This document shows, in pieces, positions 1 to 9,252 of a stretch of DNA of 64,000 nucleotides; the stretch's first letter is position 1, and each line of letters begins with the position of its first letter. Source of the stretch: DASZWJ01 sp963813895 (GTDB taxonomy: Bacteria > Pseudomonadota > Gammaproteobacteria > JAURND01); assembly GCA_963813895.1 (NCBI GenBank), contig CAWFAS010000005.1:62001-126000 (forward strand), given 5' to 3'. Under the pieces are notes generated by a model. That model saw nothing but the letters and a program-made list of their open reading frames with translations, did no database searches and was not told where the DNA came from. The translations under genes were made by a program, and so were the position numbers.

Positions 1-3000
1 ATAAGCTAATAACACGGCAATTTCAGGCTGCGTAAAGCCTTTACCGGTGGCTTTACGAGTGACTAAGGTTTCATCACTAGGTAAATATTCGATTTCGCGA
101 TCTAGCTTGCCTTCTTTAACGCATTCTTTGATATAACGTAGATATAAATCCAGGTAGCGCAGCGACTGACTCGTGTTGATACTCACTGCCCGTACTTGGC
201 GATAATTGTTGTGTAACACCAGTTTGGCTACATCATCGGTCATATTAGCCAATAAGATATTGCGAGATTTTTCTGTCAACTCTCCGTGTTCAACAATATC
301 ATTGAGCAGGATTTTAATGTTGACTTCATGGTCTGAACAATCAACGCCACCTGAATTATCGATAAAGTCGGTGTTAATGCTGCCGCCGTTCAGTTCATAC
401 TCAATACGTCCCAGTTGCGTAAGCCCTAAATTGCCGCCTTCACAGACCACGCGACAGCTAAGCTCATTGCCATTGACGCGTACCGCGTCATTGGTGCGAT
501 CGGCAACGTCCAAGTGGGTCTCTGTGCTGGCTTTTACATAGGTGCCAATACCGCCGTTCCACAGGAGGTCAACCGGAGCCTTGAGTAAGACTTGTACCAG
601 ATCATTGGGGGCTATCTGGTCCTTTTTGATGCCGAACAGTTTTTTAGCTTCTGGGGATAATTTGATAGTTTTAACTGAACGTTTATACACGCCGCCGCCT
701 GTAGAAATCAAAGCAGGGTTATAGTCTTCCCAGGTTGAGCGCGGCAGGTTGAATAGACGTTGTCTTTCCGTAAAGCTGCTGACAGGATCGGGGTCGGGAT
801 CAATAAAAATATGCGACCCGTTAAATGCGGCTAGCAATTTAATTTGCTGAGACTGTAACAGGCCATTACCAAAAACATCGCCGCTCATATCGCCAATGCC
901 TAGCACGGTGAATGGGTTGTTTTCTATATCTACTGCTAACTCCTGAAAATGACGTTTTACCGACTCCCAGGCCCCGCGTGCGGTAATGCCCATTTTTTTA
1001 TGGTCGTAGCCTGCGGATCCGCCAGAGGCAAAGGCATCACCTAACCAGAATTTATATTCTTTGGAAATCGCATTGGCAATGTCTGAAAAGGTAGCAGTAC
1101 CTTTGTCCGCAGCCACTACCAGGTAGGGATCATTTTCATCATAACAAACGGTATTCTCCGGGCGGATAACGTCTGTCCCCTGCAGATTGTCAGTCAGATC
1201 TAAAAGACCGTGAATGAAGGTTTGGTAGCAGCGGATACCTTCTTGCATGATCTGTTCCCTATCACCTTCTACGGGTAATAATTTTGGCACAAATCCGCCT
1301 TTGGCTCCCGCTGGCACAATAATGGCATTTTTTACCTGCTGGGCTTTCATCAAGCCCAATACTTCACGGCGAAAATCTTCGCGGCGATCCGACCAGCGTA
1401 TGCCGCCGCGCGCTACTTTTCCTGCACGCAGATGGAGCCCCTCAAAGCGTGGAGAGTATACAAATATTTCATGTTCTGGTTTGGGTAGAGGTAAATCAAG
1501 TAGCAACTGTGGATTAAATTTAAATGCTAGATAAGCTTTAGGGTTAGATTGTGCATCGGTTTGAAAATAATTGGTGCGCACAATGGCCTGAATCAAGTTA
1601 AGAAACATACGCAATATTCTGTCTTCATCAACATTGGCAACTCCTTCGAGAGTTTGGTTAATGACCTCAGTCATCTGCAGCAAGTTGGCCTCAGATTTTG
1701 TGTTTTGCGAGTTAGGGTTAAATTTTTCCACAAACAATTGGACTAATAATTTTGCGACCTGTGGATTGCGGGATAAGGTCTCTTCCATATAATCTTGACT
1801 GAAGGTAAAACCGATTTGCTTTAAATACTTGGCAAAGGCGCGCAAAACTGCGGTTTCGCGCCAGCTGAGTTGTGCTGAGAGTACCAGAGAATTAAAGCCA
1901 TCATGATCTGCATCGCCATTCCATATTTTTTTGAAAGCTTCCTGAAAATTGTTCTTTTCTTCAGCTATATTCAGTGCGCCACCTGCGTAGCGCATACTGA
2001 AGTCATTAATCCATACCGAGCGCTTTTTATTAAACTGAATCTGATAGGGTTGTTCGCCAATCACGCGTAAGCCCATTTTTTCCAAGACCGGAATGGCATC
2101 AGATAAGGGAATGGTCTCATCGGGGTGAAATAGTTTGAAATGTATCAGACGGTCTTCTGAATGTGATGATTGGTATAGACTCATCTCCAGACTATTTTCC
2201 GGTGTAATTTTCTCGATATATTCGATATCAAAAACCGCCTCACGGGGCGAGAAAGATTCTTGGTAGACTACTGGGAAAGCACGAGAATAAATGCTATAGA
2301 GCGCATTGCCCTGTTCTTCATCAAAATGCTGAATTAATTGTTCGTGCAGATCTTCTCTCCAGGAGCGTCCTGCTTCAATCAGCTTTTGTTCAATGGCAGT
2401 TAAATCATAATCGCGCGGCTGTTTCGGATCAATACGAATGGTGTAATTTATGCGTGCTAAAATGGAATCGAAAAAACGGGTTTCATAAGAAATTTCTAGG
2501 CCGGCAAAAGATTCCTGGAGTATGTCCTGCATGCGGTAACCCAGTTCCATGTTAAAGTCATCACGCGGTACATAGACCAGACAGGAAATAAAACGCGCAT
2601 AAATATCTTTGCGGACAAATAGACGGATACAGCGTCGATCCTGCAATTGCAGAATACCCATGCCGAGATCAAATAACTCATCTATACTGGCATGGAATAA
2701 ATCATCACGCGGTAAGGTTTCCAAAATATGTGTTAGCGCTTTGTAGGCGTGTCCCCTGAACGGTAAGCCAGAACGTTTTAAAACTTCAGATATTTTCAGG
2801 CGTACTAAAGGGTAGGTGCGTGGGTTATTAGTATAAACGCCACTGGTATAAAGGCCTACGAACCAGCGTTCGCCAATAATTTTACCTTTGCTATCGAAGC
2901 GTTTTACACTAACAAAATCGGTGTAACGACGCCCATGGACGGTAGAACGGGTATTAGTTTTTGCCAAGAGGATTAATTGATTAGAAAGTCCAAGGCTGCG

Positions 3001-3846
3001 CGCTTCGGGCGCCAAATCAGCGTAATAGCGTAGCGTTTTGCTTCGACTGGTATCTCTTAATACGCCTAAGCCACTATCGTTCACTAGTTGTAAGGCTTCT
3101 TTTTTGTCATCTATTACAAAATCATAAAGCCGGTATCCCAAAAAAGTAAAATGGTTGTCGAGCAGCCAACGTAAAAAAGCTTTAGCCTCGTCAATTTCTT
3201 CAACGGGAGCAGGTGGTTTAATGTGCTCTATTTCCGCCAGGGTGCGGTAGACTTCATCTTGGAGTTTCTTCCAATCGCATACAGCTAACCGGGCATCATC
3301 AATAACGCGGTCTAGGTTTTGGCCTAGTTTTTCTAGTATGTCTGGATTAGTGTGCCGGTCAATTTCAATGTAAATGGGCGCCTCGATTAAAGCCTCAGTG
3401 GAGGGTGATCCAGGTGGCAGAATACCGGTGATGTGATCTTCGGCGTTTCGCATAACGTTAATGCCGCCTAAATGCATTATAAAATGCACTGCAAAGCCTT
3501 CACGATTAATTTCAGTACGCAGGGTATCAACTAAAAAAGGTTGGTCGTCCAGGATGAATTCTAAAATGGTATGCGTTGATTGCCAGCCATCTTTTTCTAA
3601 TTTGGGATTAAAGATGCGCCGTTTATATTGGCCGACCTTACGTTTATACATCAGTTTCCACAGAGATAATGCAGCCCCAAATAAGTCACGCGGTAGTCGT
3701 TGCGTAAGATCATCTAAAGGAGCATGGGAATAGCAGTCTTCTATAAAGGGTTGGAGCTTGGCCATTTTTTTGGCGGGGAGTTCTTTTTGGGCATACTTGA
3801 TGACTTTTTGAATGATACTTTTGCGCTCTTTATCAGCATCTAACAT
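1..3846 (-). CDS. gdhB: NAD-specific glutamate dehydrogenase, large (GDH2) type, 3' end cut by window edge
   Basis: Oxidatively deaminates glutamate to 2-oxoglutarate with NAD+, in the cytoplasm; the large class is about 1,600 residues and mainly catabolic. The minus strand is open from an ATG at 3846 to the first base, giving 1,282 residues, so the C-terminal part lies outside. Reading the frame directly gives MLDADKERKSII at the N-terminus, family-typical stretches such as LLDNHFTFLGYRLYDF and TRSTVHGRRYTDF, and near the window edge RKATGKGFTQPEIAVLLAY, which matches the conserved catalytic-region stretch of this class. The start is the first ATG after a non-coding palindrome and is preceded by a GGAG-like sequence. 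No frameshift was noticed in the stretches I translated. Large GDH genes occur in Legionella, Coxiella and pseudomonads. Confidence 0.93.
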   Translation of the reverse strand, partial: MLDADKERKSIIQKVIKYAQKELPAKKMAKLQPFIEDCYSHAPLDDLTQRLPRDLFGAALSLWKLMYKRKVGQYKRRIFNPKLEKDGWQSTHTILEFILDDQPFLVDTLRTEINREGFAVHFIMHLGGINVMRNAEDHITGILPPGSPSTEALIEAPIYIEIDRHTNPDILEKLGQNLDRVIDDARLAVCDWKKLQDEVYRTLAEIEHIKPPAPVEEIDEAKAFLRWLLDNHFTFLGYRLYDFVIDDKKEALQLVNDSGLGVLRDTSRSKTLRYYADLAPEARSLGLSNQLILLAKTNTRSTVHGRRYTDFVSVKRFDSKGKIIGERWFVGLYTSGVYTNNPRTYPLVRLKISEVLKRSGLPFRGHAYKALTHILETLPRDDLFHASIDELFDLGMGILQLQDRRCIRLFVRKDIYARFISCLVYVPRDDFNMELGYRMQDILQESFAGLEISYETRFFDSILARINYTIRIDPKQPRDYDLTAIEQKLIEAGRSWREDLHEQLIQHFDEEQGNALYSIYSRAFPVVYQESFSPREAVFDIEYIEKITPENSLEMSLYQSSHSEDRLIHFKLFHPDETIPLSDAIPVLEKMGLRVIGEQPYQIQFNKKRSVWINDFSMRYAGGALNIAEEKNNFQEAFKKIWNGDADHDGFNSLVLSAQLSWRETAVLRAFAKYLKQIGFTFSQDYMEETLSRNPQVAKLLVQLFVEKFNPNSQNTKSEANLLQMTEVINQTLEGVANVDEDRILRMFLNLIQAIVRTNYFQTDAQSNPKAYLAFKFNPQLLLDLPLPKPEHEIFVYSPRFEGLHLRAGKVARGGIRWSDRREDFRREVLGLMKAQQVKNAIIVPAGAKGGFVPKLLPVEGDREQIMQEGIRCYQTFIHGLLDLTDNLQGTDVIRPENTVCYDENDPYLVVAADKGTATFSDIANAISKEYKFWLGDAFASGGSAGYDHKKMGITARGAWESVKRHFQELAVDIENNPFTVLGIGDMSGDVFGNGLLQSQQIKLLAAFNGSHIFIDPDPDPVSSFTERQRLFNLPRSTWEDYNPALISTGGGVYKRSVKTIKLSPEAKKLFGIKKDQIAPNDLVQVLLKAPVDLLWNGGIGTYVKASTETHLDVADRTNDAVRVNGNELSCRVVCEGGNLGLTQLGRIEYELNGGSINTDFIDNSGGVDCSDHEVNIKILLNDIVEHGELTEKSRNILLANMTDDVAKLVLHNNYRQVRAVSINTSQSLRYLDLYLRYIKECVKEGKLDREIEYLPSDETLVTRKATGKGFTQPEIAVLLAY

Positions 3847-3868
3847 AAGGGACTCCAATGTTTTTATA

Positions 3869-4053
3869 TATACTCGTTCCACTTAGGATTTCGGTGTTAG
3901 AGTAGTCCAGCTTGTGCTGAGATTTGTTCGATCTGATTGAGTAAAAACACAGGAATAGTTATTCTTATTTCGAGTTTTTACGATTGAAGATCGGACGAAG
4001 ATTAGTGCAAAATGGGCTGCTCTAACACCGAAATCCTAAGTGGGACGAGTATA
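3869..4053. repeat. 185-bp imperfect palindrome, complete copy of a repeat found again near 51.8 kb
   Basis: The outer arms (3869-3909 and 4014-4053) are inverted copies built around CTTAGGATTTCGGTGTTAGA. The interior is an inner quasi-palindrome around a TTATTCTTATTTCGAG core. It fills most of the gap between the glutamate dehydrogenase start and the 5'-nucleotidase gene. A related copy at 51776-52036 carries the same left arm but its core in the opposite orientation. Confidence 0.85.
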
Positions 4054-4134
4054 GAATAACTTATATGAAAGGGATTTGCATTAATCAAACGGGTTCCTTA
4101 TGATTCCCTATAAATTTACTAATTCGAGCGAACC

Positions 4135-5037
4135 ATGTCGGAAGATATTTCACATAAGTTGGTATTAGCTATCTCATCGCGCGCCTTATTCGATCTGGAT
4201 GATAGTAATGCTATTTTTGAACAACAGGGTATTGAAGCATATGCTCAATATCAGATAATGCATGAAAATGAGATTCTGCCGCCAGGGGTAGCTTTTCCAT
4301 TAGTACAAAAATTTTTAAATCTAAATCAGCAAGAACCGCTAGTAGAAATTATTTTACTATCCAGAAATAGCGCAGATACTGGCTTACGGGTATTCAATAG
4401 TATCCAGCATTATCAGCTGGATATTACCCGCGCTGCATTTACTAATGGTGAGAGCCCTTATTTGTATGTGTCCGCCTTCGGGTCACATTTGTTTTTGTCT
4501 TCAAACCCTACTGATGTAAAAAATGCGCTTGAAGCGGGTTGTGCCGCTGCAACTATCCTGCCCTCTAACACTAATAATCCCTACCGCGAAAATTCAGCAG
4601 AATTGCGTATTGCTTTTGATGGGGATGCCGTTATATTTTCCGATGATTCTGAACGGATTTATCGGGAAAATGGCTTGGCTGTCTTTGCAGAAACTGAAAA
4701 AAATTCCGCGCATCAACCACTTTCCGGTGGCCCGTTCAGAGGATTTCTTGCTGCGCTGCAGCGGTTACAAAAAAAATTTCCTTCCGGTCGTTGCCCCGTC
4801 CGCACTGCGTTAGTCACTGCGCGCTCAGCGCCAGCGCATGAGCGAGTTATTCGCACCTTACGTGCCTGGGACATCCGCATTGATGAGGCGTTGTTTTTGG
4901 GGGGATTGGCTAAGGGGGAGTTCTTGCGGGCTTTTGGCGCTGATATGTTCTTTGATGATCAAACGGGGCATTGCGATTCTGCGCGGGAGCATGTGGCAAC
5001 GGGGCATGTGCCACATGGGGTGAGGAATGAGGGGTGA
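4135..5037 (+). CDS. 5'-nucleotidase (cytosolic 5'-nucleotidase 1 family)
   Basis: A 300-residue protein of the family related to eukaryotic cytosolic 5'-nucleotidase I, which removes the 5' phosphate from nucleoside monophosphates. Typical stretches are LAISSRALFDLDDSN near residue 10, where the DLD acids fit a HAD-like nucleophile region, and AFDGDAVIFSDDSERIY near residues 160-175. The length is normal for the bacterial members. The ATG at 4135 follows GAGCGAAC, a weak ribosome site. The gene is alone on its strand; pyrD lies downstream in the opposite orientation, separated by an R1 palindrome. Pairing with pyrD suggests pyrimidine turnover, but this is only positional. No signal peptide is visible, so it should be cytoplasmic. 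Confidence 0.85.
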   Translation: MSEDISHKLVLAISSRALFDLDDSNAIFEQQGIEAYAQYQIMHENEILPPGVAFPLVQKFLNLNQQEPLVEIILLSRNSADTGLRVFNSIQHYQLDITRAAFTNGESPYLYVSAFGSHLFLSSNPTDVKNALEAGCAAATILPSNTNNPYRENSAELRIAFDGDAVIFSDDSERIYRENGLAVFAETEKNSAHQPLSGGPFRGFLAALQRLQKKFPSGRCPVRTALVTARSAPAHERVIRTLRAWDIRIDEALFLGGLAKGEFLRAFGADMFFDDQTGHCDSAREHVATGHVPHGVRNEG

Positions 5038-5073
5038 TTATTTTTTGTATTATAGTGAGTTTAGAGAGTTGGG

Positions 5074-5233
5074 TGCCACTTGAAGCTGCCCCCTTCCTAA
5101 CCTTCCCCCGCAAGCGGGGGAAGGGACTGCTCAAGCCGAATATGGATTGGTGCATAAATTAATTTATCCTGCCCAACCAGTCCCTTCCCCCGCTTGCGGG
5201 GGAAGGTTAGGAAGGGGGCAGCTTCAAGTGGCA
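5074..5233. repeat. R1 palindromic element, copy A
   Basis: A 160-bp inverted repeat. Each arm reads TGCCACTTGAAGCTGCCCCC from the outside and then contains its own hairpin, CTTCCCCCGC joined to GCGGGGGAAG. It sits between the convergent ends of the 5'-nucleotidase gene and pyrD. Other copies: 6342-6498, 9004-9163, 15864-16023, a half copy at 17288-17375 and a fragment at 25836-25864. Confidence 0.95.
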
Positions 5234-5242
5234 CTAACTCCA

Positions 5243-6232
5243 TCACCCCAACAATTTCAGCCCTTGATAAATCAACCCCGTATAAACCTGCACCAGGCTG
5301 GCCCCAGCCGCCAACATTGCCTGCTTATCCTCCACACTCATAATACCACCACAACCTATGACGGGGATTTTGCCTTGCAGTTCGTTACATAATTGCTCAA
5401 CGACTTGTAAGGACTTACTAAATAATGGTCGACCACTTAATCCGCCGGTTTCAACCGCGTTTGGTAATCCTGCTACACTGAGCCGTGACACGGTCGTATT
5501 AGTAGCAATCACGCCATCTATCCTTTGCGTTAAAAAAATGTTCGCCATAGCTTGGATCTCAGTCACACTTAAATCAGGGGCAATTTTAATCACCAATGGT
5601 ACATACCGTTGCAACCGCTGTGCCAGGGTGGTTTGGGCCGCTTTTAATTTCTGTAGTAGATCGGTCAACGCTTGACTGTCCTGTAGTTGACGCAGACCTG
5701 CTGTATTTGGCGAAGAAATATTAACAGTAATGTAACTAGCGTGAGGATATACGCGTTCGAAGCAAAACAAATAATCTTCTGCAGCCCGCTCGAGGGGGGT
5801 ATCGAAATTTTTGCTAATATTGATGCCTAAAATACCCGAATATTTAGCCTGCTGCACTTGACCGATTAAGTGATCGACCCCTTGATTATTGAAGCCCATG
5901 CGGTTAATCAGCGCCTGTGCTTCAGGTAAGCGAAATAAACGAGGCTTAGGATTTCCTGTCTGGGGGCGTGGTGTGACGGTGCCAATTTCTATGAAACCGA
6001 ATCCCAGTGAGGCAAGCGCATTGATATAGTCACCATTTTTATCCAGACCCGCTGCTAGCCCTGTGGCATTAGGGAAGGTCAGCCCCATTACCGTTACCGG
6101 GGTGATATTTTTGCGGGCAAAAAGAAAATTAAGGTGTAGTTGCTGCCCCAGCGATAGTATTTTTAAAGTGAGGCTATGAGCGGTTTCGGGCGGCAGCTGG
6201 AATAGTAATGAGCGGAGAATAGGGTAAAGCAT
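5243..6232 (-). CDS. pyrD: Dihydroorotate dehydrogenase (quinone), class 2
   Basis: Oxidises dihydroorotate to orotate with a membrane quinone as acceptor, the fourth step of pyrimidine synthesis. The 329 residues match class 2 length. The N-terminal helix (residues 1-40, MLYPILRSLLFQLPPETAHS) is the membrane-association extension that marks class 2. FMN and substrate motifs include GLAAGLDKNGDYI (59-70), RMGFNNQG (111-118), and NISSPNTAGL (171-180), which carries the catalytic serine. VIATNTT and GCGGI follow in the C-terminal half. The start at 6232 is the only good ATG. The gene is monocistronic, flanked by R1 elements on both sides. The C-terminus ends QGLKLLG, normal for the family. Confidence 0.97.
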   Translation of the reverse strand: MLYPILRSLLFQLPPETAHSLTLKILSLGQQLHLNFLFARKNITPVTVMGLTFPNATGLAAGLDKNGDYINALASLGFGFIEIGTVTPRPQTGNPKPRLFRLPEAQALINRMGFNNQGVDHLIGQVQQAKYSGILGINISKNFDTPLERAAEDYLFCFERVYPHASYITVNISSPNTAGLRQLQDSQALTDLLQKLKAAQTTLAQRLQRYVPLVIKIAPDLSVTEIQAMANIFLTQRIDGVIATNTTVSRLSVAGLPNAVETGGLSGRPLFSKSLQVVEQLCNELQGKIPVIGCGGIMSVEDKQAMLAAGASLVQVYTGLIYQGLKLLG

Positions 6233-6306
6233 AATGGCTTCTTCTTAAATTAAGTATGGAATGTACAACTTACCCTAAGCGCACTACAATCTGGCTGAGG
6301 GATCGA

Positions 6307-6539
6307 TAAAATATTTATTTATAGCGTGGTTACAGGATTATTGCCACTAGAAGCTGCCCCCTTCCTAACCTTCCCCCGCAAGCGGGGGAAGGGACTTGCT
6401 CGAGCTAGGTATGAGGTGGGTGCATAACTTATCCTGCCCAACCAGTCCTTTCCCCCGCTTGCGGGGGAAGGTTAGGAAGGGGGCAGTTTCTAGTGGCAAC
6501 CATTCTGGAATCCCATTATAAATAAATATTTTGTGCTGA
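6307..6539. repeat. R1 palindromic element, copy B, with an extra outer inverted repeat
   Basis: The R1 core is 6342-6498 (TGCCACTAGAAGCTGCCCCC and its complement). Here it is framed by a further inverted pair, AAAATATTTATTTATA on the left and its complement on the right, extending the palindrome to roughly 6307-6539. The same right-hand outer block (TATAAATAAATATTT) also follows the copy at 15864-16023. It fills the gap between pyrD and the isovaleryl-CoA dehydrogenase gene. Confidence 0.9.
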
Positions 6540-6634
6540 TCCCCTGGGCGAAGGGGATTGTTGCATGAGCCGTATTTTATAATACAAAAAAGTGTTTAAA
6601 TGCTAAACTCATTTCCAAGTGAGGGGAGATCAAT

Positions 6635-7801
6635 ATGTGGTCTGGATTGCAATGTGATTTAGATGAGACTACCAGCTTGCTGCGTGCGACTGTATATGAG
6701 TTCGCCCAAAAAGAAATAGCGCCGCGAGCTGCCACTATTGACCAAAGCAACACCTTCCCCCGAGATCTTTGGCCGAAACTAGGCGCTCTGGGTTTATTGG
6801 GTATAACCATACCCGCCGCCTATAATGGTTCTGACATGGGTTATCTCGCCCATGTGATTGCCATGGAAGAAATCAGCCGCGCTTGTGCATCGGTGGGTTT
6901 GAGTTATGGCGCCCACTCTAATTTATGCATCAATCAAATCAACCGCTTTGGCACTCCTGAACAAAAACAGCGTTACCTTCCTAAGCTAGTTAGCGGTGAG
7001 CAGGTCGGGGCCTTAGCCATGAGTGAAGCCAATGCCGGTTCCGACGTGGTCAGTATGCAATTATATGCTGAGAAAAAAAGTGACCACTTTCTGCTGAATG
7101 GCACTAAAATGTGGATCACTAATGGTCCAGATGCAGATACATTGGTGGTCTACGCCAAAACTAATAAAGAAGCAAAATCCCGCGGCATCACAGCTTTCAT
7201 CGTTGAAAATTCCTTCGCAGGTTTCCATACGGCACAAAAACTAGATAAATTAGGCATGCGTGGTTCTAATACATCAGAGCTGGTATTCGAAGACTGTAAA
7301 GTGCCACTAGAGAATGTATTACACGCAGAAAATAAAGGTATCCAGGTGTTAATGAGTGGCCTGGATTATGAGCGCGTCGTCCTGTCAGGTGGTCCAGTGG
7401 GTATCATGCAGGCTTGTCTGGATGTTGTACTGCCCTATATTGGTCAGCGTAGACAATTCGGCAAAGCCATTGGCGAATTTGAGTTAATTCAAGGTAAATT
7501 GGCAGATATGTATACTGCTATGAGTACTGCCCGCGTTTATTTATATCAGGTAGCAAAAAACTGCGATACCGGCAAGGTAAATCGCAAAGATGCCGCTGGG
7601 GTGATTCTTTATTGTTCTGAACGGGCAACCCATATGGCCTTGGAGACCATCCAATGCCTAGGCGGTAACGGCTATATTAATGAATATCCCGCAGGCCGGT
7701 TATTGCGAGATGCCAAGCTCTATGAAATCGGGGCGGGTACTAATGAAATCCGCCGCATGTTAATCGGAAGAGAATTGTTTGAGGAAAATAAAAATGCTTA
7801 A
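6635..7801 (+). CDS. liuA: Isovaleryl-CoA dehydrogenase (acyl-CoA dehydrogenase family)
   Basis: A FAD enzyme that converts isovaleryl-CoA to 3-methylcrotonyl-CoA in leucine breakdown, passing electrons to ETF. At 388 residues it has family length. Acyl-CoA dehydrogenase signatures are AMSEANAGSDV (about 128-138), the MWITNGPDAD stretch (about 162), RRQFGKAIGEFELIQGK (about 273) and IQCLGGNGYINEYPAGR near the C-terminus. The catalytic base fits E246 in LDYERVVLSGGP, the isovaleryl-type position, rather than the position used by short- and medium-chain enzymes near residue 370. The start has AGGGGAG eight bases upstream. The stop overlaps the thiolase start by eight bases, so the two are co-translated. 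The isovaleryl assignment rests on this base and on the neighbouring carboxylase. Confidence 0.9.
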   Translation: MWSGLQCDLDETTSLLRATVYEFAQKEIAPRAATIDQSNTFPRDLWPKLGALGLLGITIPAAYNGSDMGYLAHVIAMEEISRACASVGLSYGAHSNLCINQINRFGTPEQKQRYLPKLVSGEQVGALAMSEANAGSDVVSMQLYAEKKSDHFLLNGTKMWITNGPDADTLVVYAKTNKEAKSRGITAFIVENSFAGFHTAQKLDKLGMRGSNTSELVFEDCKVPLENVLHAENKGIQVLMSGLDYERVVLSGGPVGIMQACLDVVLPYIGQRRQFGKAIGEFELIQGKLADMYTAMSTARVYLYQVAKNCDTGKVNRKDAAGVILYCSERATHMALETIQCLGGNGYINEYPAGRLLRDAKLYEIGAGTNEIRRMLIGRELFEENKNA

Positions 7802-8978
7802 AGACCCTATCGTCATTGTGGCTGCCGCTCGCACACCTATTGGAAATTTTCAAGGATGTTTTAAGAATGTGACTGCACCAGAGCTAGGAGCTACAGCCAT
7901 CAAAGCGGCCGTTGAGCGTGCGCAACTTAAACTGGAGGCAGTCCAGGGTGTGTTAATGGGTTGCGTATTACCCGCCGGCTTAGGTCAGGCTCCTGCCAGG
8001 CAAGCAGCTTTGGGTGCTGGATTGCCGGATAGTACTGAAAGTACCACCATAAATAAAATGTGTGGTTCTGGTATGAAAACCGTTATGCTGGCGCATGATT
8101 TGTTAGCTGCTGGTACGCAAAATATTATCGTCGCAGGTGGTATGGAAAGCATGACCAACGCCCCTTATTTATTACCCAAAGCCCGCGCTGGATATCGACT
8201 GGGACATCAAACAGTTATTGATCATATGTTGTATGACGGTTTAGAAGATGCCTATCAGAAAGGGAGTTTAATGGGAGTATTCGCTGAGGAGTGTGCGGGT
8301 CGGTATAATTTTACTCGTGAAGCGCAGGATCAATTTGCCATCACCTCAGTCAAACGCGCGCAGCAAGCTAGCGCGGCGGGTAATTTCAGTGCCGAAATTG
8401 CCCCCGTTAAGGTGGCCGCAAAACAAGGGGAGACCGAAATCACTCAGGATGAAGGTCCAGGCAGTGCACAAGTCGATAAAATCCCGCAACTAAAACCCGC
8501 TTTTAAACAAGGAGGCACCGTTACTGCAGCCAATTCTTCCTCTATATCTGATGGTGCGGCCGCTTTGACATTAATGCGTCGTTCGGAAGCGGAACGATTG
8601 GGCCTTACCCCTTTGGCAACTCTAGTGGGTCATAGCACCCACGCCCATGCTCCTAATCTATTTACCACAGCACCCGTAGGGGCAGTCGAAAAATTGCTAA
8701 AAGCAGTTAATTGGTCCGTACAGGATGTGGATTTATTTGAAATCAATGAAGCATTCGCGGTAGTGACTATGGCTGCGATGCATGATTTAAAGCTACCGCA
8801 TGACAAGGTTAATGTCCATGGTGGCGCTTGTATATTAGGTCACCCCATTGGTGCTTCGGGCGCGAGGATTTTAGTCACCTTGTTGTTTGCGTTACAAAAG
8901 TATAATTTAAAACGCGGGGTCGCGGCTTTATGCATTGGCGGTGGTGAAGCGACGGCGGTGGCGGTTGAGTTGGTCTAG
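7794..8978 (+). CDS. Acetyl-CoA C-acetyltransferase (thiolase II)
   Basis: Joins or splits acetoacetyl-CoA and acetyl-CoA; next to leucine-degradation genes it would finish the route by thiolysis of acetoacetyl-CoA. From the ATG at 7794 the protein is 394 residues, the usual size. The catalytic residues sit where expected: C90 in NKMCGSGMK, H350 in GHPIGASGAR, and C380 in ALCIGGGEA; NEAFAVV lies between. An in-frame ATG at 7779 would add MRKIK, but 7794 is preferred because GAGGAA lies just upstream and family N-termini begin KDPIVIVAAARTPIG. The start overlaps the upstream stop (ATGCTTAA). It could equally serve the first step of polyhydroxybutyrate or acetoacetate metabolism. Confidence 0.92.
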   Translation: MLKDPIVIVAAARTPIGNFQGCFKNVTAPELGATAIKAAVERAQLKLEAVQGVLMGCVLPAGLGQAPARQAALGAGLPDSTESTTINKMCGSGMKTVMLAHDLLAAGTQNIIVAGGMESMTNAPYLLPKARAGYRLGHQTVIDHMLYDGLEDAYQKGSLMGVFAEECAGRYNFTREAQDQFAITSVKRAQQASAAGNFSAEIAPVKVAAKQGETEITQDEGPGSAQVDKIPQLKPAFKQGGTVTAANSSSISDGAAALTLMRRSEAERLGLTPLATLVGHSTHAHAPNLFTTAPVGAVEKLLKAVNWSVQDVDLFEINEAFAVVTMAAMHDLKLPHDKVNVHGGACILGHPIGASGARILVTLLFALQKYNLKRGVAALCIGGGEATAVAVELV

Positions 8979-9003
8979 TACAATTAGCTGCCAGTTGATG
9001 GTT

Positions 9004-9163
9004 GCCATACGAGACTGCCCCCTTCCTAACCTTCCCCCGCAAGCGGGGGAAGGGATTTGCTCGAGCGACTATGGAATGGGCTGCATAGCTTAACTTATCC
9101 TACCGAACCAGTTCCTTCCCCCGCTTGCGGGGGAAGGTTAGGAAGGGGGCAGTCTCGTATGGC
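9004..9163. repeat. R1 palindromic element, copy C, with covarying outer ends
   Basis: The inner arms are the same as in other R1 copies. The outer 13 bases here are GCCATACGAGACT, matched by AGTCTCGTATGGC on the other side, whereas other copies have GCCACTAGAAGCT. Both sides changed together, so the palindrome is intact. It lies between the thiolase and carboxylase genes. Confidence 0.93.
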
Positions 9164-9252
9164 GCTTTTATCTGATCTTTCTCGACAGTAAAGATACTTT
9201 AAATAAATGACAGCAACTTATTTTTTCTTCAGGTTAACAAGTCGTACTCTAT

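Noticed and set aside
1..3846. Several plus-strand open frames of 60-110 codons.
   Set aside because: They lie antisense to a continuous glutamate dehydrogenase frame with clear family motifs; none has a plausible ribosome site or composition of its own.
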